Source: Avena insularis (Eukaryota; Streptophyta; Magnoliopsida; Poales; Poaceae). From it: DNA of 64,000 nt. The notes below the pieces were generated by a model. That model was not told the origin of the DNA. It made no database searches and was given only the letters and a program-made list of their open reading frames with translations. Within the stretch, counting starts at the first letter, position 1. Each line of letters begins with the position of its first letter. Position numbers and translations under genes: made by a program. Below, in pieces: positions 35,701 through 46,469 of the stretch. The stretch lies in the NCBI GenBank assembly GCA_023614405.1, contig CM042689.1, positions 328,266,305 to 328,330,304 on the forward strand, read 5' to 3'.

Positions 35701-36308
35701 ATGCGCTATGAGCTTCTGCCAAAGGTCATCTTTGGCATCATCGGTGACATAGCTAGATTCTTCACTGGATTTCTTTGACTGATTCCATTCTTGGATGGTG
35801 ATCGGCAGGTTGTCCCTAACAAGCACCCCACATTGATTTATAAACATCCTCCGGTGCTTCTCTGGAGAAATCGGTTCACCATCATCATCTATTTCTTCGA
35901 TCGTGAACCTCTGATTACCATCCAACTTTTTGTTCGGCCCTCGTTTCATTCGAGCTGTCGATTGCTTCAATCCGGTGGGCTAAAAGAATAATAGAGAGTG
36001 ATTAATATATATCTAGATCAGTTAATGAATAGAGGTAACACGAGACTTTATATATATATATGTACCTCGCCGGATCCTATCGAGGGGCCATCATTATTGT
36101 TGTTATTTGTTTGCCCTTCGTCCATCTGGTCTTTCCCTTGGTATATTAGGTTTTCCTCTAGTCCATCACCGGATGGATTCAGATATGAGGATATCTCTTC
36201 CTCGAGCAAAATATCTTCGTCAGTAGTAATATTAAGAGGAATTTCACCTTTTATCATGCCCTGAAGAAAACTTTCACCGATGCAACCAGGATCTTCGGAT
36301 GGATCCAT
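32748..36308 (-). pseudogene. CACTA second gene with C-terminal Ulp1/C48 peptidase-like domain
   Basis: Exon 1 is 36308-36066 (starts MDPSEDPG, ends GSGE|gtacat). Exon 2 starts at 35979 after ttttag and stays in one frame to about 33627, except for tag stops at 35356-35358 (where related proteins have Trp) and 35098-35100 (probably Gln before DLADL). It encodes a Lys/Glu-rich region, a Pro-rich low-complexity region and a helical domain ending near ALDKSIIGSY. Later exons give ARRYDVGFIDPYIVN (about 33480-33430, one frameshift), FHWILLNIQVDNSLVEVHDS (about 33260-33200) and HLCGYYVCEYI (about 32955-32920), ending at 32748. The His (FHW), Asp (VHDS) and Cys (LCGYYVC) match the catalytic triad of SUMO/ubiquitin-like C48 peptidases. 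Such domains occur in grass CACTA and MULE elements. The stops make this copy a pseudogene. Confidence 0.75.
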
Positions 36309-36344
36309 GACTTAATTATCTATAACAAAAAGAGAGTTAAACAG

Positions 36345-36830
36345 GTTAGAAAAAACAATAACCCTAATAACTAAAACAAAAAAACAATAACCCTAATATT
36401 ATTTGCGGTAAAACAATAATCTTAATAACTAAAACAAAAAAAACTAATATAAAAAACTATAGAAAAAACTATAACAAAAAATCCTAATAATCCTAATTAT
36501 AACAATCCTAATTATAATCCTAACTATAAAAAACTATAGAAAAAACTATAACAAAAAACCCTAATAATCCTAATTATAATCCTAATTATAATCCTATTTA
36601 TAATAATCCTAACTATAAAAAACTATAACAAAATAATTATAATTAATCCTAACACTCTAGCTAATTATAATTAAAATTAATCCTAACTCTAGCTAGAAAA
36701 AACTATAACAAAATAATTATAATTAATTCTAACCCTAGCTAACAATATAATCCTAATCCTAATTACAAAAACTATAATTCTAAATAACAAAAACTATAAT
36801 CCTAACCCTAGCTAACTAATAATTACACAA
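36345..36830. repeat. AT-rich low-complexity region
   Basis: Irregular repeats of 'ccctaataatcctaatta', 'aactataacaaaa' and 'cctaactataa'. It is the upstream leader region of the minus-strand second CACTA gene. Despite the 'ccctaa' words it is not telomeric, because there is no regular 7-bp period. Confidence 0.8.
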
Positions 36831-37137
36831 AAACACCCCCATTCTCCCCTCTCGATCGAACCAGTGATGGCCTTGCAAAGACATTACGGCGGCAACCGGC
36901 GCAACAACGTCGTGAGGCAACGCGGTGTGGCACGCGGTGAAACCTGAAGAAGGCACGGCTGACACGAGAGAAGGCTAGCGGCGGTAGCGCAGCCGAGCGA
37001 CGGCGGAGCAAAGACGGGCCACGGACAGACACCTCCTTATGCGTAATGTTCTTCAGATGTGGCGTTTGCCTCTTCTTCGAGGAATGCCAAGTGCTGGACA
37101 GCACCTCCTGGCGCGTAGAATATATAGGGACACACCC
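36831..37137 (-). promoter_or_regulatory. Probable leader/promoter of the second CACTA gene
   Basis: A GC-rich stretch with an open frame of no recognised domain, followed upstream (minus strand) by a TATA-like 'cctatatattc' complementary to 37119-37128. The transposase gene has a similar 'aatatatagtgg' motif near 45715, next to the subterminal repeats. Confidence 0.4.
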
Positions 37138-37254
37138 TTTAGTCGCGGGTTAAGCCACGGTCCAGGACTAAAGGGTTTTTTCGGCCGCTTCGTTTTTATG
37201 CGCGCAGGCACTCTTTAGTCCCGGGTCCAGCCACGACCCGCGACTAATTATTTT

Positions 37255-37903
37255 TGTAAATTTTCTTTTTTTAATTCAAATCAAATATAAAACTTTGGAA
37301 AATCATATCTTTTATTGTAATAATCCAAATAAAATAAATAATATGTCTATTATTATTAGAAAAATATAAAGAATCTTAATATAATATCCATTTATCTGTT
37401 TGCATTATTTATAAATTATTTCATTTGTAAATTTCTTTTTTTAAATCAAATCAAATATAAAACTTTGGAAAATCATATCTTTTATTGTAAAAATCCAAAT
37501 AAAACAAATAATATGTCTATTATTATTAGAAAAATATAAAGAATCTTAATATAATATCCATTTATATGTTTGCATCATTTCTAAATTATTTCATTTGTAA
37601 ATTTCTTTTTTAATTCAAATCAAATATAAAACTTTGGAAAATTATATCTTTTATTGTAAAAAATCCAAATAAAATAAATAATATGTCTATTATTATCAGA
37701 AAAATAAAAAGAATCTTAATATAATATCCATTTATCTATTTGCACCATTTATAAATTATTTCATTTGTAAATTTCTTTTTCTAAATCAAATCAAATATAA
37801 AACTTTGGAAAATCATATCTTTTATTGTAAAAATCCAAATAAAACAAATAATATGTCTATTATTATCAGAAAAATATAAAGAATCTTAATATAATATCCA
37901 TTT
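37255..37903. repeat. 170-bp tandem array, about 3.8 copies
   Basis: The word aactttggaaaatcatatct recurs at 37291, 37461, 37630 (one base changed) and 37801, giving periods of 170, 169 and 171 bp. Units are AT-rich, share 'aatatgtctattattat' and 'gaatcttaatataatatcc', and are bracketed by two hairpins. Confidence 0.95.
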
Positions 37904-38112
37904 AGTCCCGGTTGTAGTCACAAACCGGGACTAAAGATATTTCCTGCCATTTCCCACTGCTTCTCGCCAAGTTTTCCCGCCCTTTCCTTTCTACGAGAGC
38001 TTTTAGTCCCGGTTATAGTCAGTAACCAGGACTAAAGATATTTCCCGCCATTTCCCAAAGCTTCACGCTAAGTTTTCCCGCCCTTTCCCTCTATATCTAG
38101 GGCGATCGCGCC

Positions 38113-38754
38113 ATGGCTATCCACACATCCACACCTTCCTCTCTTAGAACAATGGACAACGCCTACTGGGCCATTCTGACTCTCGAGGAGACCGAGGCGC
38201 TATGCGCCTCCAACTACCCTTGTTCGTCGGGCTACCGGCCACCCACCGGCTGGATGCTGAGCGCTGGAGGGGTTCCTGTCCCTCCTGTCCCTCAAGGTTC
38301 CGCACGCTAGGCGGCCATCACGAACCACTTCTACCACGAGCTCACGCCTGAGCAGCGGATGGATCCCCAATGGGATCCCGACAACTATGACACCTAGAAT
38401 GCCTTCTTCGCTAATAGGCGGGAAAGGGAGCTTTCCAGGTACGAGGGTGATGGCCCACCCTCGGTGAACCACAATGAAGCCGGCCATCGTCTGTGGTGGG
38501 CGAACCGTACTATCATCAGAGTGATACGCTACATCGCCGGGGGAGATCATCCTCGCCTGCAGTGCCCACGAGTCCACCCGCCACAGAGCCACAAAAAGGC
38601 CCCACACCGGCCCAGCGGTAGCGGCATCATCTTCCAGGAGACCCCTCCCCCGTCCGCCGTGAAGCTGAGGATCCCCGGAGTGGCAGGTGACGATGACGAT
38701 GACGAAGAAGACCCTGAAGCTGCGTACTATAGGACCAGGCATGATTATGACTAA
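38113..38754 (+). pseudogene. Small CACTA-internal reading frame, two nonsense codons
   Basis: One frame runs from 38113 (MAIHTSTPSSLRTMDNAYW) to the taa at 38752-38754, broken only by tag at 38308-38310 and 38395-38397. Readable motifs are NYPCSSGYRPPTGWMLSAGG, ELTPEQRMDPQWDPDNYD, NEAGHRLWWAN, and an acidic C-terminus (GDDDDDEEDPE). The second tag sits where NYDTWNAFF would be expected. I do not know a biochemical function. The layout resembles hydrophilic proteins commonly encoded inside grass CACTA elements, but that is from memory of sequence style, not a search. Confidence 0.55.
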
Positions 38755-38865
38755 AGGGGGCGGCTTTAGTCCTGAGTGTTAGCTAGTCCCGGTTTGTCCC
38801 TATTTTTAATATTAATAAATGTCTTGAGTGTTACCTAAATATGAAGATGTTGTATTTAGAGGAAA

Positions 38866-38930
38866 GGTCTATAAATAGAGAAGGCTGGATCAAGAAGCCT
38901 ATAAATAGAGGGAAATGCCTATAAAGAGAG
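38866..38930 (+). promoter_or_regulatory. Three clustered TATA-like boxes
   Basis: 'tctataaatagag', 'cctataaatagag' and 'cctataaagagag' occur within about 65 bp upstream of further subterminal hairpins; another 'tataaatagg' is at about 39200. No gene is seen immediately downstream on the plus strand. Confidence 0.35.
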
Positions 38931-39000
38931 GGTTCATCTTTAGTCCCGGTTGGAGAAACCAACCGCGACTGAAGGGATTGCGGCAGACTGGGCCAGGCAA

Positions 39001-39170
39001 CACTAATAATAGGGGTGAGTGTCGACATTATGTCGTGCGCCTTTTACCTTGTCCCGGATGGTGTCACCAACCGGGACTAAAGATGAACCTTTAGTCCTGG
39101 TTGGAGACACCAACCGGGACAAAACATGAGTCAGCACTAATAATAGGGGTGAGTGTCGACATTATGTCGT
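39001..39170. repeat. Direct repeat of a 37-bp CACTA-internal segment
   Basis: The block starting 'cactaataataggggtgag' and containing 'tgtcgacattatgtcgtg' occurs at 39001 and again at 39136, with its last part immediately repeated once more. Confidence 0.85.
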
Positions 39171-39254
39171 GAGTGTCGACATTATGCTGAGTTGCTTGTT
39201 ATAAATAGGCATCCTTGTGAGTCCAGTCCTCCAGCCAGTTTGAGGCATCTCCAA

Positions 39255-39537
39255 GATGGTTTTCAAGAGCAGGGACACCACTACGGCCAGTTTCAGGGAG
39301 ATGCCGCCAGAGACCAGTCCTCCGGCATCTCCAAGAAACTGGTCATAGATGCACTCCCTAATATGTGAAATTAGTTAGCTCCCAGGCGTATTGATCTAGT
39401 TAGAGAAAGTTACAAGCCGTAAGATGGTTTTCAAGAGCAGGGACACCACTACGACCAGTTTCAGGGAGATGTCGCCGGAGCCCAGTCCTCCGGCATCTCC
39501 AAGAAACTAGTCATAGAGGCACTCCCTAATATGTGAC
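39255..39537. repeat. 168-bp-spaced direct duplication
   Basis: The segment starting 'gatggttttcaagagcag' and ending 'cactccctaatatgtga' is present at 39255 and 39423 with few differences. Confidence 0.85.
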
Positions 39538-40707
39538 CTCACGTGTTTGGAGATCAGATCTTAATGGTAAGTATGAATCAGGACTAAAGGAGGGCCTTTA
39601 GTCCCGGTCCAGCCACAAAACGGGACTAAAACACTCAAGATTGTTTGCAGACAACACTATAAAAATGGACACATGGAGCATCTTCACTCATAAAATGTTA
39701 CAATTATTACATATCATTTTTCGCGTGTGTTCCTTTCTGATCCCGTCGTATCCATGGAGCATCTTCATTCATTAACATGATGCTTGGGTCATCCTTCACC
39801 GTGAAGGGCGGAATTTCATGAAACTTATCACAATCTTCTGACATGTCTGTCTTGTCCTCCACTCCCACGATATTTCTTTTTCCTGAAAGAACTATGTGGC
39901 GCTTTGGCTCATCGTCTGATGTATTCTTTTTCTTACTTTTTATTTTTCTAGGTTTGGTAGACATGTCCTTCACATAGAAAACCTAAGCCACATCATTGGC
40001 TAGGACGAATGGTTCGTCTAAGTACCCAAGATTGTTGAGATCCAACGATGTCATTCCGTATTTCTTGTCTACCTCAACCCCTCCTCCCGCTGCCTTGACC
40101 CATTTGCACCGAAACAAGGGGACCTTAAAAGTAGGTCCATAGTCAAGTTCCCATATCTCCTCTATGTAACCATAATATGTGGTCTTTGACCCATTGTTGT
40201 CTGTTGCATCAAAGCGGACACCAATGTTTTGGTTGATGCTCTTTTTATCTTGGGCTATCGTGTAAAATGTATACCCATTTATCTTGTACCCTTGGAAAGT
40301 CGATATAGTCGAAGATGGTGACCTAGACAACAAGTATAGCTGATCTCCAAGAGTGTTGTTTTTGATGAGATGTTGCAACCAACCGCCGAAACTCTTCATG
40401 TGTTCATCTCTAATCCAAGAGTCATGCTTTCCAGGGTTGTTGGAGCGTAAGATTTTCTTGTGTTCCTCGATATATGAGGCTGCCAAGATAGAATTCTGTA
40501 GAACGGTGTAATGTGCTTCGGTGTAAGAATGTTCGTCCCTACATATTATTGATTTCCTTCCTAGAGTGCCCTTTCCACTCAGTCTCCCTCATACCGCGAT
40601 TGAGGAAGACCAATCGTCCTAAGGTGAGGAACGAAGTCAACACAATATTCAATGACCTCCTATGTTCCATAGCCATTGGAGATGCTTCCTTCTGGCCTAG
40701 CACGGTT

Positions 40708-42879
40708 GAAAGGATATAGATGTCGCCTAGAGGGGGGGTGAATAGGCGATTAAAACTTTTCCTAGAGTGGCTCAACAAAGGCGGAATAAAACTAGTGTTT
40801 ACTTTGTAAAGCACAACCTAGAACAACTAAGGTTCACCTATGTGCACCAACAACTTATGCTAAGCAATACAAGCAACAAAGTGATAGCAAGATATATATT
40901 ACTTCAAGCACGAAGGCTATCACAATGTAAAGTGCATAAGTAAAGAGCTCGGGTATAGAGATAACCGAGGCACGCGGGGACAACGATATTTTACCGAGTT
41001 CCTCCCAACATGGAGTACGTCTCGTTTGGAGAGGGGGTAGTATCAAACCAATGGGATCGATCCACGCTTCCACTATCGGTGCACTTGTCGGTGGCAACCA
41101 GAACCTCTCACAAGGTTGGGGCACTTCTCCACAACTTAATTGGAGGCTCCCAACAAACGCCACCAAGGCCACAATGCCACCAAGGCCACAACCTTCAACA
41201 CCAACAAACCGTCTAGGGTTCCAAGAACCCAAGAGTAAAAAGCTTCTCAACTTTCACTCACCAAATCCTTCGGGGAGAACTCAAACCGATGCACCAAATA
41301 CAATGGAAAGAACACAAGTAGTGCTCAAATCCTTCTCTCCCAAATTCCACCAAAGCTACAAAAGCTTGTGGGGGAATAAGAGAGGAAGAAAAAAAGGAGG
41401 AAATCCACAAAAGACTCCAAGATCTAGATCCCAAGATGTTCCCCTCACTTAGAGGAGAGATGGATTGGTGGGATTGTAGATCTAGATCTCCTCTTTCAAA
41501 TCCCTAAAGTATATGCAAGAATCAAGGGAGGGATTGAAGGGGGAGCAAGCTCAAGAGGGTCAAGAATGGAGGAGAAAGCCTGTAAAACTCGAGCCAGAAC
41601 ATTGGGGAAGAAGGGCCCCTTTTTATAGGCCCACATATTTCTGATCGTTTTCTGCCCGTCGGGGAAAAGTCAGACCGGAGACTCCGGTCTATACCGAAGA
41701 TTCCGGCCAATCTCCGGACCAGCCTCCGAACCGCCTATCTGAATGACCTAGGCCATCCATGACCCAACAAGACCGGAGACTCCGGTCTTCCAACACCGGA
41801 GACTCCGGACTGAGCCAACACCGGGGACTCCGGGGTAGCCTCCGGACCTGGCTCCGGACCCCCATATAGTATGTCCCAGCCTGATTCTGAAGTCACCACT
41901 GGAGACAGTTCCGGAAACTCTGGACCATACCGGAGACTCCGGTCCACGCAGACCGGAGACTCCGGTCTGGACCAAATAAGAGGCAAACTTCAAATGGCGA
42001 TATCTAGAGTTTGGAAACTCCGATTGACCCGAAACCAATTTTGTTGGAAAGAGGACAACAAGAGGTACCCAACAAAACGTGAAAATATTGGATACCACCA
42101 AGAGAGAACATTTCACGTATTATAATGTGAGATACCTCTCTTGGTGAGAAACCGGAAAAACCTCAAGGATCAAAAACGCAATATGATATAAAAGGGAAAT
42201 CCGTTTTTTGATGAACTAGAGCTTGTTATGGATATTACCACAAGCTCTAGAACCTCACATGGATAAGATCCAAATAACAACCAAGAAAGGATGATGCAAA
42301 GTATGCAAAGGTTTGAGCTCTCTCTGAACGATATGATCGAGTTACTCACTTGAGAGCCCCTCTTGATAGTACGGTTATCTATCCTATAAACCGGTCTCCC
42401 CAACTAACATCCCGAGACCGGTAAGAAAGAAACCCTATCAAGATCATACCTTTGCCTTGCGCATATTCCACTTGATTATGATGTAGACGGTCTTGTCCTT
42501 CTCAAGATAGAACACCTTTCTTGATTTCTCTTGTACGCACTTGCTTGATGAAGACTTGCAAGTTACTCCCCCATACAACATGGGGAAACCTTTACTTTGA
42601 CCTTGTCTTCATTGATCCATGATCATCGAGGTTGGCAAGCTTTAAGCATGAGATCTTCATAGTTTTAACTCTCACATGACCAATCTGTGGATCACTCTTT
42701 GAACACCTTGGTCACCACTTGATCCTCTTCACTTTCTTCTTCTCCAAACCTTGAAGCAAACATATGGTTCAAGCATTGCCTATGGATAATTCCTACACGT
42801 ATAACTTGATACAAGCATTAGTCCATAGAGATTGTCATTAATTTCCAAAACCACACATGGGGGCCCACATGTTCTTTCA
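40708..42879. mobile_element. Unclassified 2.2-kb element nested in the transposase gene
   Basis: It interrupts transposase coding exactly between KKYVCN and RARPEGSI; acggtt is present on both sides (40702-40707 and 42880-42885), consistent with a 5-6 bp target duplication. The ends ttgaaagg and ctttcaa are weakly inverted. The interior starts with the motif 'tgtcgcctagaggggggg' followed by 'gaataggcg', which recurs in many plant genomic repeats. It contains a palindrome array but no coding frame I can recognise. It has no LTRs or poly-A tail, so I cannot assign a class. Confidence 0.75.
41668..41972. repeat. Array of short palindromes around accggagactccggt
   Basis: Near-palindromic 'gaccggagactccggtc' or shortened forms occur around 41672, 41770, 41798, 41820, 41930 and 41951, with diverged copies between ('ccgaagattccgg', 'tccggaaactctgg'). 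Spacing is irregular (20-110 bp). Confidence 0.85.
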
Positions 42880-45800
42880 ACGGTTACAAACATATTTCTT
42901 TAAGATTCCCATGAACCTCTCAAAGGGAAACATATTGTGTAGAAATACAGGACCGAGAATGAAAATCTCTTCGACTAGGTGAACCAGCAGGTGCGTCATA
43001 ATATTGAAGAAGGATGGTGGGAACACCAACTCAAAACTGACAAGACATTGGACCACATCATTCTGTAACCGTGGTAGATCTTCAGGATTGATTATCTTCT
43101 GAGAGATTGCATTGAGAAATGCACATAGCTTCACAATGGGTACTCGGACATTATCTGGTAGAAGCCCCCTCAATGCAATCGGAAGCATTTGTGTCATAAT
43201 CACATGGCAGTCATGAGACTTTAGGTTTTGGAAATTTTTTCTACCATATTTATTATTCCCTTTATATTCGACGAGAAGCCAGACGAGACCTTAATACTGC
43301 TTAGGCATTCAAAAAATATTTCCTTCTCTTGTTTGGTAAGAGCATAGCTGGCATGACCTTGAAACCATTCTGGATGCAGGCGATCTGGGTCTTTCATACG
43401 TTGATGGTCCTTTCGTGCTTCCGGTGTATCTTTTGTCTTCCCATACACGCCCAAGAAGCCTAGCAGGTTCACGCAAAGATTCTTCGTCACATGCATCACA
43501 TCGATTGCAGAGCGGACCTCTAAAAATTTCCAATATGGTAGCTCCCAAAATATAGATTTCTTCTTCCGCATGGGTGTGTGTCCTTCAGCGTCCTTCGGAA
43601 CAGATTTTCCTCCAGGACCCTTTCCAAAGGTTACCATTTGATCCAAATCTTTGACCATATCAAATATATTAGCACTAGTATGCTCCTTAGGCTTCGTCTG
43701 GTGACATGCCAGACCGTTGAAATGCTTGCCTTTCTTTCTTAAGGGATGCTTGGCCAAAAGAAATCGACGATGCTCATTGTATACATTCTTCTTACAATAT
43801 TCCAATTATATACTTTCAGTCTCATCTAAACAGTGTGTGCATGCATTGTATCCCTTGTTTGACCGTCCTCAAAGGTTACTAAGAGCAGGCCAGTCATTGA
43901 TTGTTACGAAAAGCAATGCTTGGAGGTTAAATTCCTCCTGCTTGTGCTCATCCCACACGCATATCCCGGGTTCGTGCCACAACTGTAAAAGTTCTTCCAC
44001 TAATGGCCTTAGGTACACATCAATGTTGTTGTCGGGTTGCTTCGGACCTTGGATCAACACTGGCATCATAATGAACTTCCGCTTCATGCACAACCAAGGA
44101 GGAAGGTTATAGATGCATAGAGTCACGGGCCAGGTTCTATGACTGGAGCTTTGCTCCCCAAAGGGATTCATGCCATCTGTACTTAGACCAAACCTTAAAC
44201 TCCTTGCATCATCTGCAAAGTCCGGGTACTTTCTATCGATTTTTCTCCATTGCGACCCATCAGCGGGGTGTCTTAACATCCCGTCTGACTTACGTTCCTC
44301 TTTATGCCATCGCAACAACTTGGCGTGCTCTTTGTTTCTGAATAAGCATTTCAACTGTGGTATTATAGGAGCATACCACATCACCTTGGCAGGAACCCTC
44401 TTCCGGGGGGCTCGCCCTCAACGTCACCAGGGTCATCTTGTCTAATCTTATACCGAAGTGAAGTGCATACCGGGCATGCATCCAAATTCTCATACTCCTC
44501 ACCACGGTAGAGGATAAAGTCATTAGGGCATGCATGTATCTTCTGAACCTCTAAACCTAGAGGGCAGACAACCTTCTTTGCTTCGTACGTACTGGCGGGC
44601 AATACATTATGTTTTGGAAGCATATTTTTCATCATTTTCAGCAACTTTTCAAAGGAGTCAGGTATAGCACACTCAGCCTTCCATCGCAGCAATTCCAGTG
44701 TGCTCCCAGCTTTTTCAGACCATTTTCACAATTTGGGTACAACAACTTTTTGTGATCCTCTAACATGTGATTGAACTTCTCCCTATCCTTTTCAGTTTCA
44801 CAATCTCTTCGTGCATCGTCAATGGTCCGACCAAGATCATCAGCAGGTTCATCATGTGTCTTTTCTTCATCCTCCCCTTCAGCATCCCCCATGGAAGTAT
44901 CTCCGTACTCAGGGAAACCATGATAGTTGTCATCCTCCTCCTCTTCTTCATTGTCTTCCATTATAACCCCTCTCTCTCCATGCTTGGTCCAACAATTATA
45001 ACTGGGCATGAAGCCGGACTTCAACAGGTGGCTGTGAAGGGTTTTTGAGGCAGAGTAATCCTTCTGATTCCTACATCCATTACATGGACAGAATACAAAA
45101 CCATTGCGCTTGTTTGCATCAGCAACACTGATGAATTCATGCACGCCATTAATGAACTCGCCAGAAGGCCGGTCAAGACTGCACATCCATTCCCGGACCA
45201 TCTGCATTATAGTAAAAGTATATCAAAAACCATTACACAACATGATAAAATTATTACAATTTATATTGAGAGCTTCTAGAGCATTAATTTTGAATTTTGA
45301 AAAATTTACATGCACTAATTTGTGAATTGGAGAAAACAACCAACATGATAAATGTGGAGTTTTTATTATTGTTCTATCAGTGAAAACCTCATTCCATTCT
45401 AAGCTCTGAAACTCTAAAATTACACATTTCAATTTTCAGTAACTATGTGCCTAATCAAAATTTGTTACACATATATATCAAAATCCTTCTAGCTACTTCT
45501 AGAGCATGTATGCATTGATCCATATCTCTATACTTCTAGAGCATTATAGAGCTAAAGTAGCAATAAGAGATGAAAGAATGAAGTTCTAACCTTTTAAAGC
45601 TTTGGATTTAGGTGTTGCAAACCTAATCTTGAGAAAAAAATGGCGTGAACTCTCTTGCTTCTTTGAGAAAAATGGCCACCATATGCTTTAGGGCAGCAGG
45701 ACAGGAAGCAGAATATATAGTGGTCGATAACTAGTCCCGGGTCGGGACTAATAGTCCACGAAAGGACCAGCTGGCCTGCTCTAATGACCTGGTCCGGCCC

Positions 45801-45941
45801 GGGACTAGTGACTACGGCCGTTTCTATCCGTTAGAGGCCTCACGGCCCGAGACTAGTGCTCCCACTAGTCGCGGGCTGTGCCAGGCCGGGACTGCTGGCC
45901 TTGTTCACGTCAAACCGAAGATGGTTTTTCCAGTAGTGTTG

Positions 45942-46207
45942 GTCCATCCATAATAACTAATTTGTCCATATAAAATCCAACCAAGACCGGGTTGGAACGA
46001 TGAAAGCTAGCACACTCACATTTGTTGGTAGCAGGAGAGAGTGGATATGAGGATGAGGGAGGAGATCCATAGCTTTTTCGCGTATGTCACCAGAATGGGG
46101 AAAGGGATACATTGGAAATTTGATCCGAACAAGATCAGATGAACGGACAAGCTCGTTTGCAATTGCTTTAACACATTCTTCATGAGGTCTGCCGATCGTA
46201 CGGTTTA
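45942..46207. repeat. Ancestral duplication, copy B, third segment
   Basis: Collinear with 7471-7730: 'gtccatccata.ataactaat', 'gaaagctagcacactcacat', 'agcttttt.cg.gtat.tcac', 'acacattcttcatga'. It ends with the 9-bp Mutator target duplication tacggttta at 46199-46207. Confidence 0.85.
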
Positions 46208-46469
46208 GCAGTTAATAGCATAAAACTACCACATTTCGGCCGAATGTTCGAATAACCACCACTTTAAAAAAATCGCAAAAAAACATCACTTTTCGGCAGA
46301 TTTTTTGCAATTCACGCTAAAACCCGATTTGCGGTCGATTGACAGCGTTTCTGACAGGGGGCCCCACCAGGAAGATGACGTGGCAAGTGGTAGACGGCTC
46401 CTAGCGACGGCCGTTGCATGCCGTTAATGACTATGTGGGGCCCACACCGGTGCCGTGTCTGAAAGAGGG
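46208..46469 (+). repeat. MULE left terminal inverted repeat
   Basis: Inverted relative to 52395-52657, with small differences; includes 'attcggccgaaatgtgg'-type ends (as complement), 'cccgatttgcggtcgattg' and 'gtagacggctcc'. Confidence 0.92.

Larger units (their letters stand above)
37138..39630. repeat. Internal cluster of CACTA subterminal-type hairpins
   Basis: At least eight imperfect palindromes of the form (t)ttagtcccgg..ccgggactaaa: 37138-37173, 37213-37249, 37901-37935, 38002-38036, 38939-38974, 39050-39081, 39090-39124 and 39598-39630. In CACTA elements such repeats normally sit near the ends and bind transposase. Here they occupy the interior between the two genes. Confidence 0.85.
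39707..45207 (-). pseudogene. TNP2-type CACTA transposase, interrupted and frameshifted
   Basis: Read leftward from 45207, the N-terminal transposase-associated domain shows REWMCSLDRPSGEFINGVHE, FVFCPCNGCRNQKDYS and HLLKSGFMPSYNCWTKHGE, followed by an acidic linker. After a frameshift near 44690 come the segment with HACPNDFILYRGE and DACPVC (about 44560-44460), then the Transposase_21-type core (KYPDFADDARSLRFGLSTDG, about 44240-44170) and the segment with DVMHVTKNLCVNLLGFLGVYG (about 43500-43440). At 42880 the frame enters a 2.2 kb nested element and resumes at 40707 with RARPEGSI. The C-terminal DUF4216/4218-like region (39983-40486) includes IGVRFDATDNNG, YYGYIEEIWELDYG and PLFRCKWV. A tag at 39983-39985 precedes VFYVKDMSTKPRK, and the frame ends at 39707. 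At least three frameshifts plus stops at 40660, 40579 and 39983 make it nonfunctional. Confidence 0.88.
32249..45938 (-). mobile_element. CACTA (EnSpm) element, 13.7 kb, two-gene, composite
   Basis: Termini are caccggtggaaaaatgg at 32249 and the complement of cactactggaaaaa at 45925-45938, with 3-bp target duplication ttg at 32246-32248 and 45939-45941. Copy A reads tttggttggtcc with a single ttg, confirming the insertion site. The TNP2-type transposase gene is read from the right end leftward. A second gene ending in a C48 protease-like domain lies near the left end. Between them lie subterminal-type hairpins, a 170-bp tandem array and a third small reading frame. A 2.2 kb element is nested in the transposase. 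All reading frames are broken, so the element cannot encode its own transposition proteins now. Confidence 0.92.

Noticed and set aside
36345..36830. Interstitial telomere-like sequence ('ccctaa' words)
   Set aside because: The words are irregular and mixed with cctaattataa; there is no 7-bp period.
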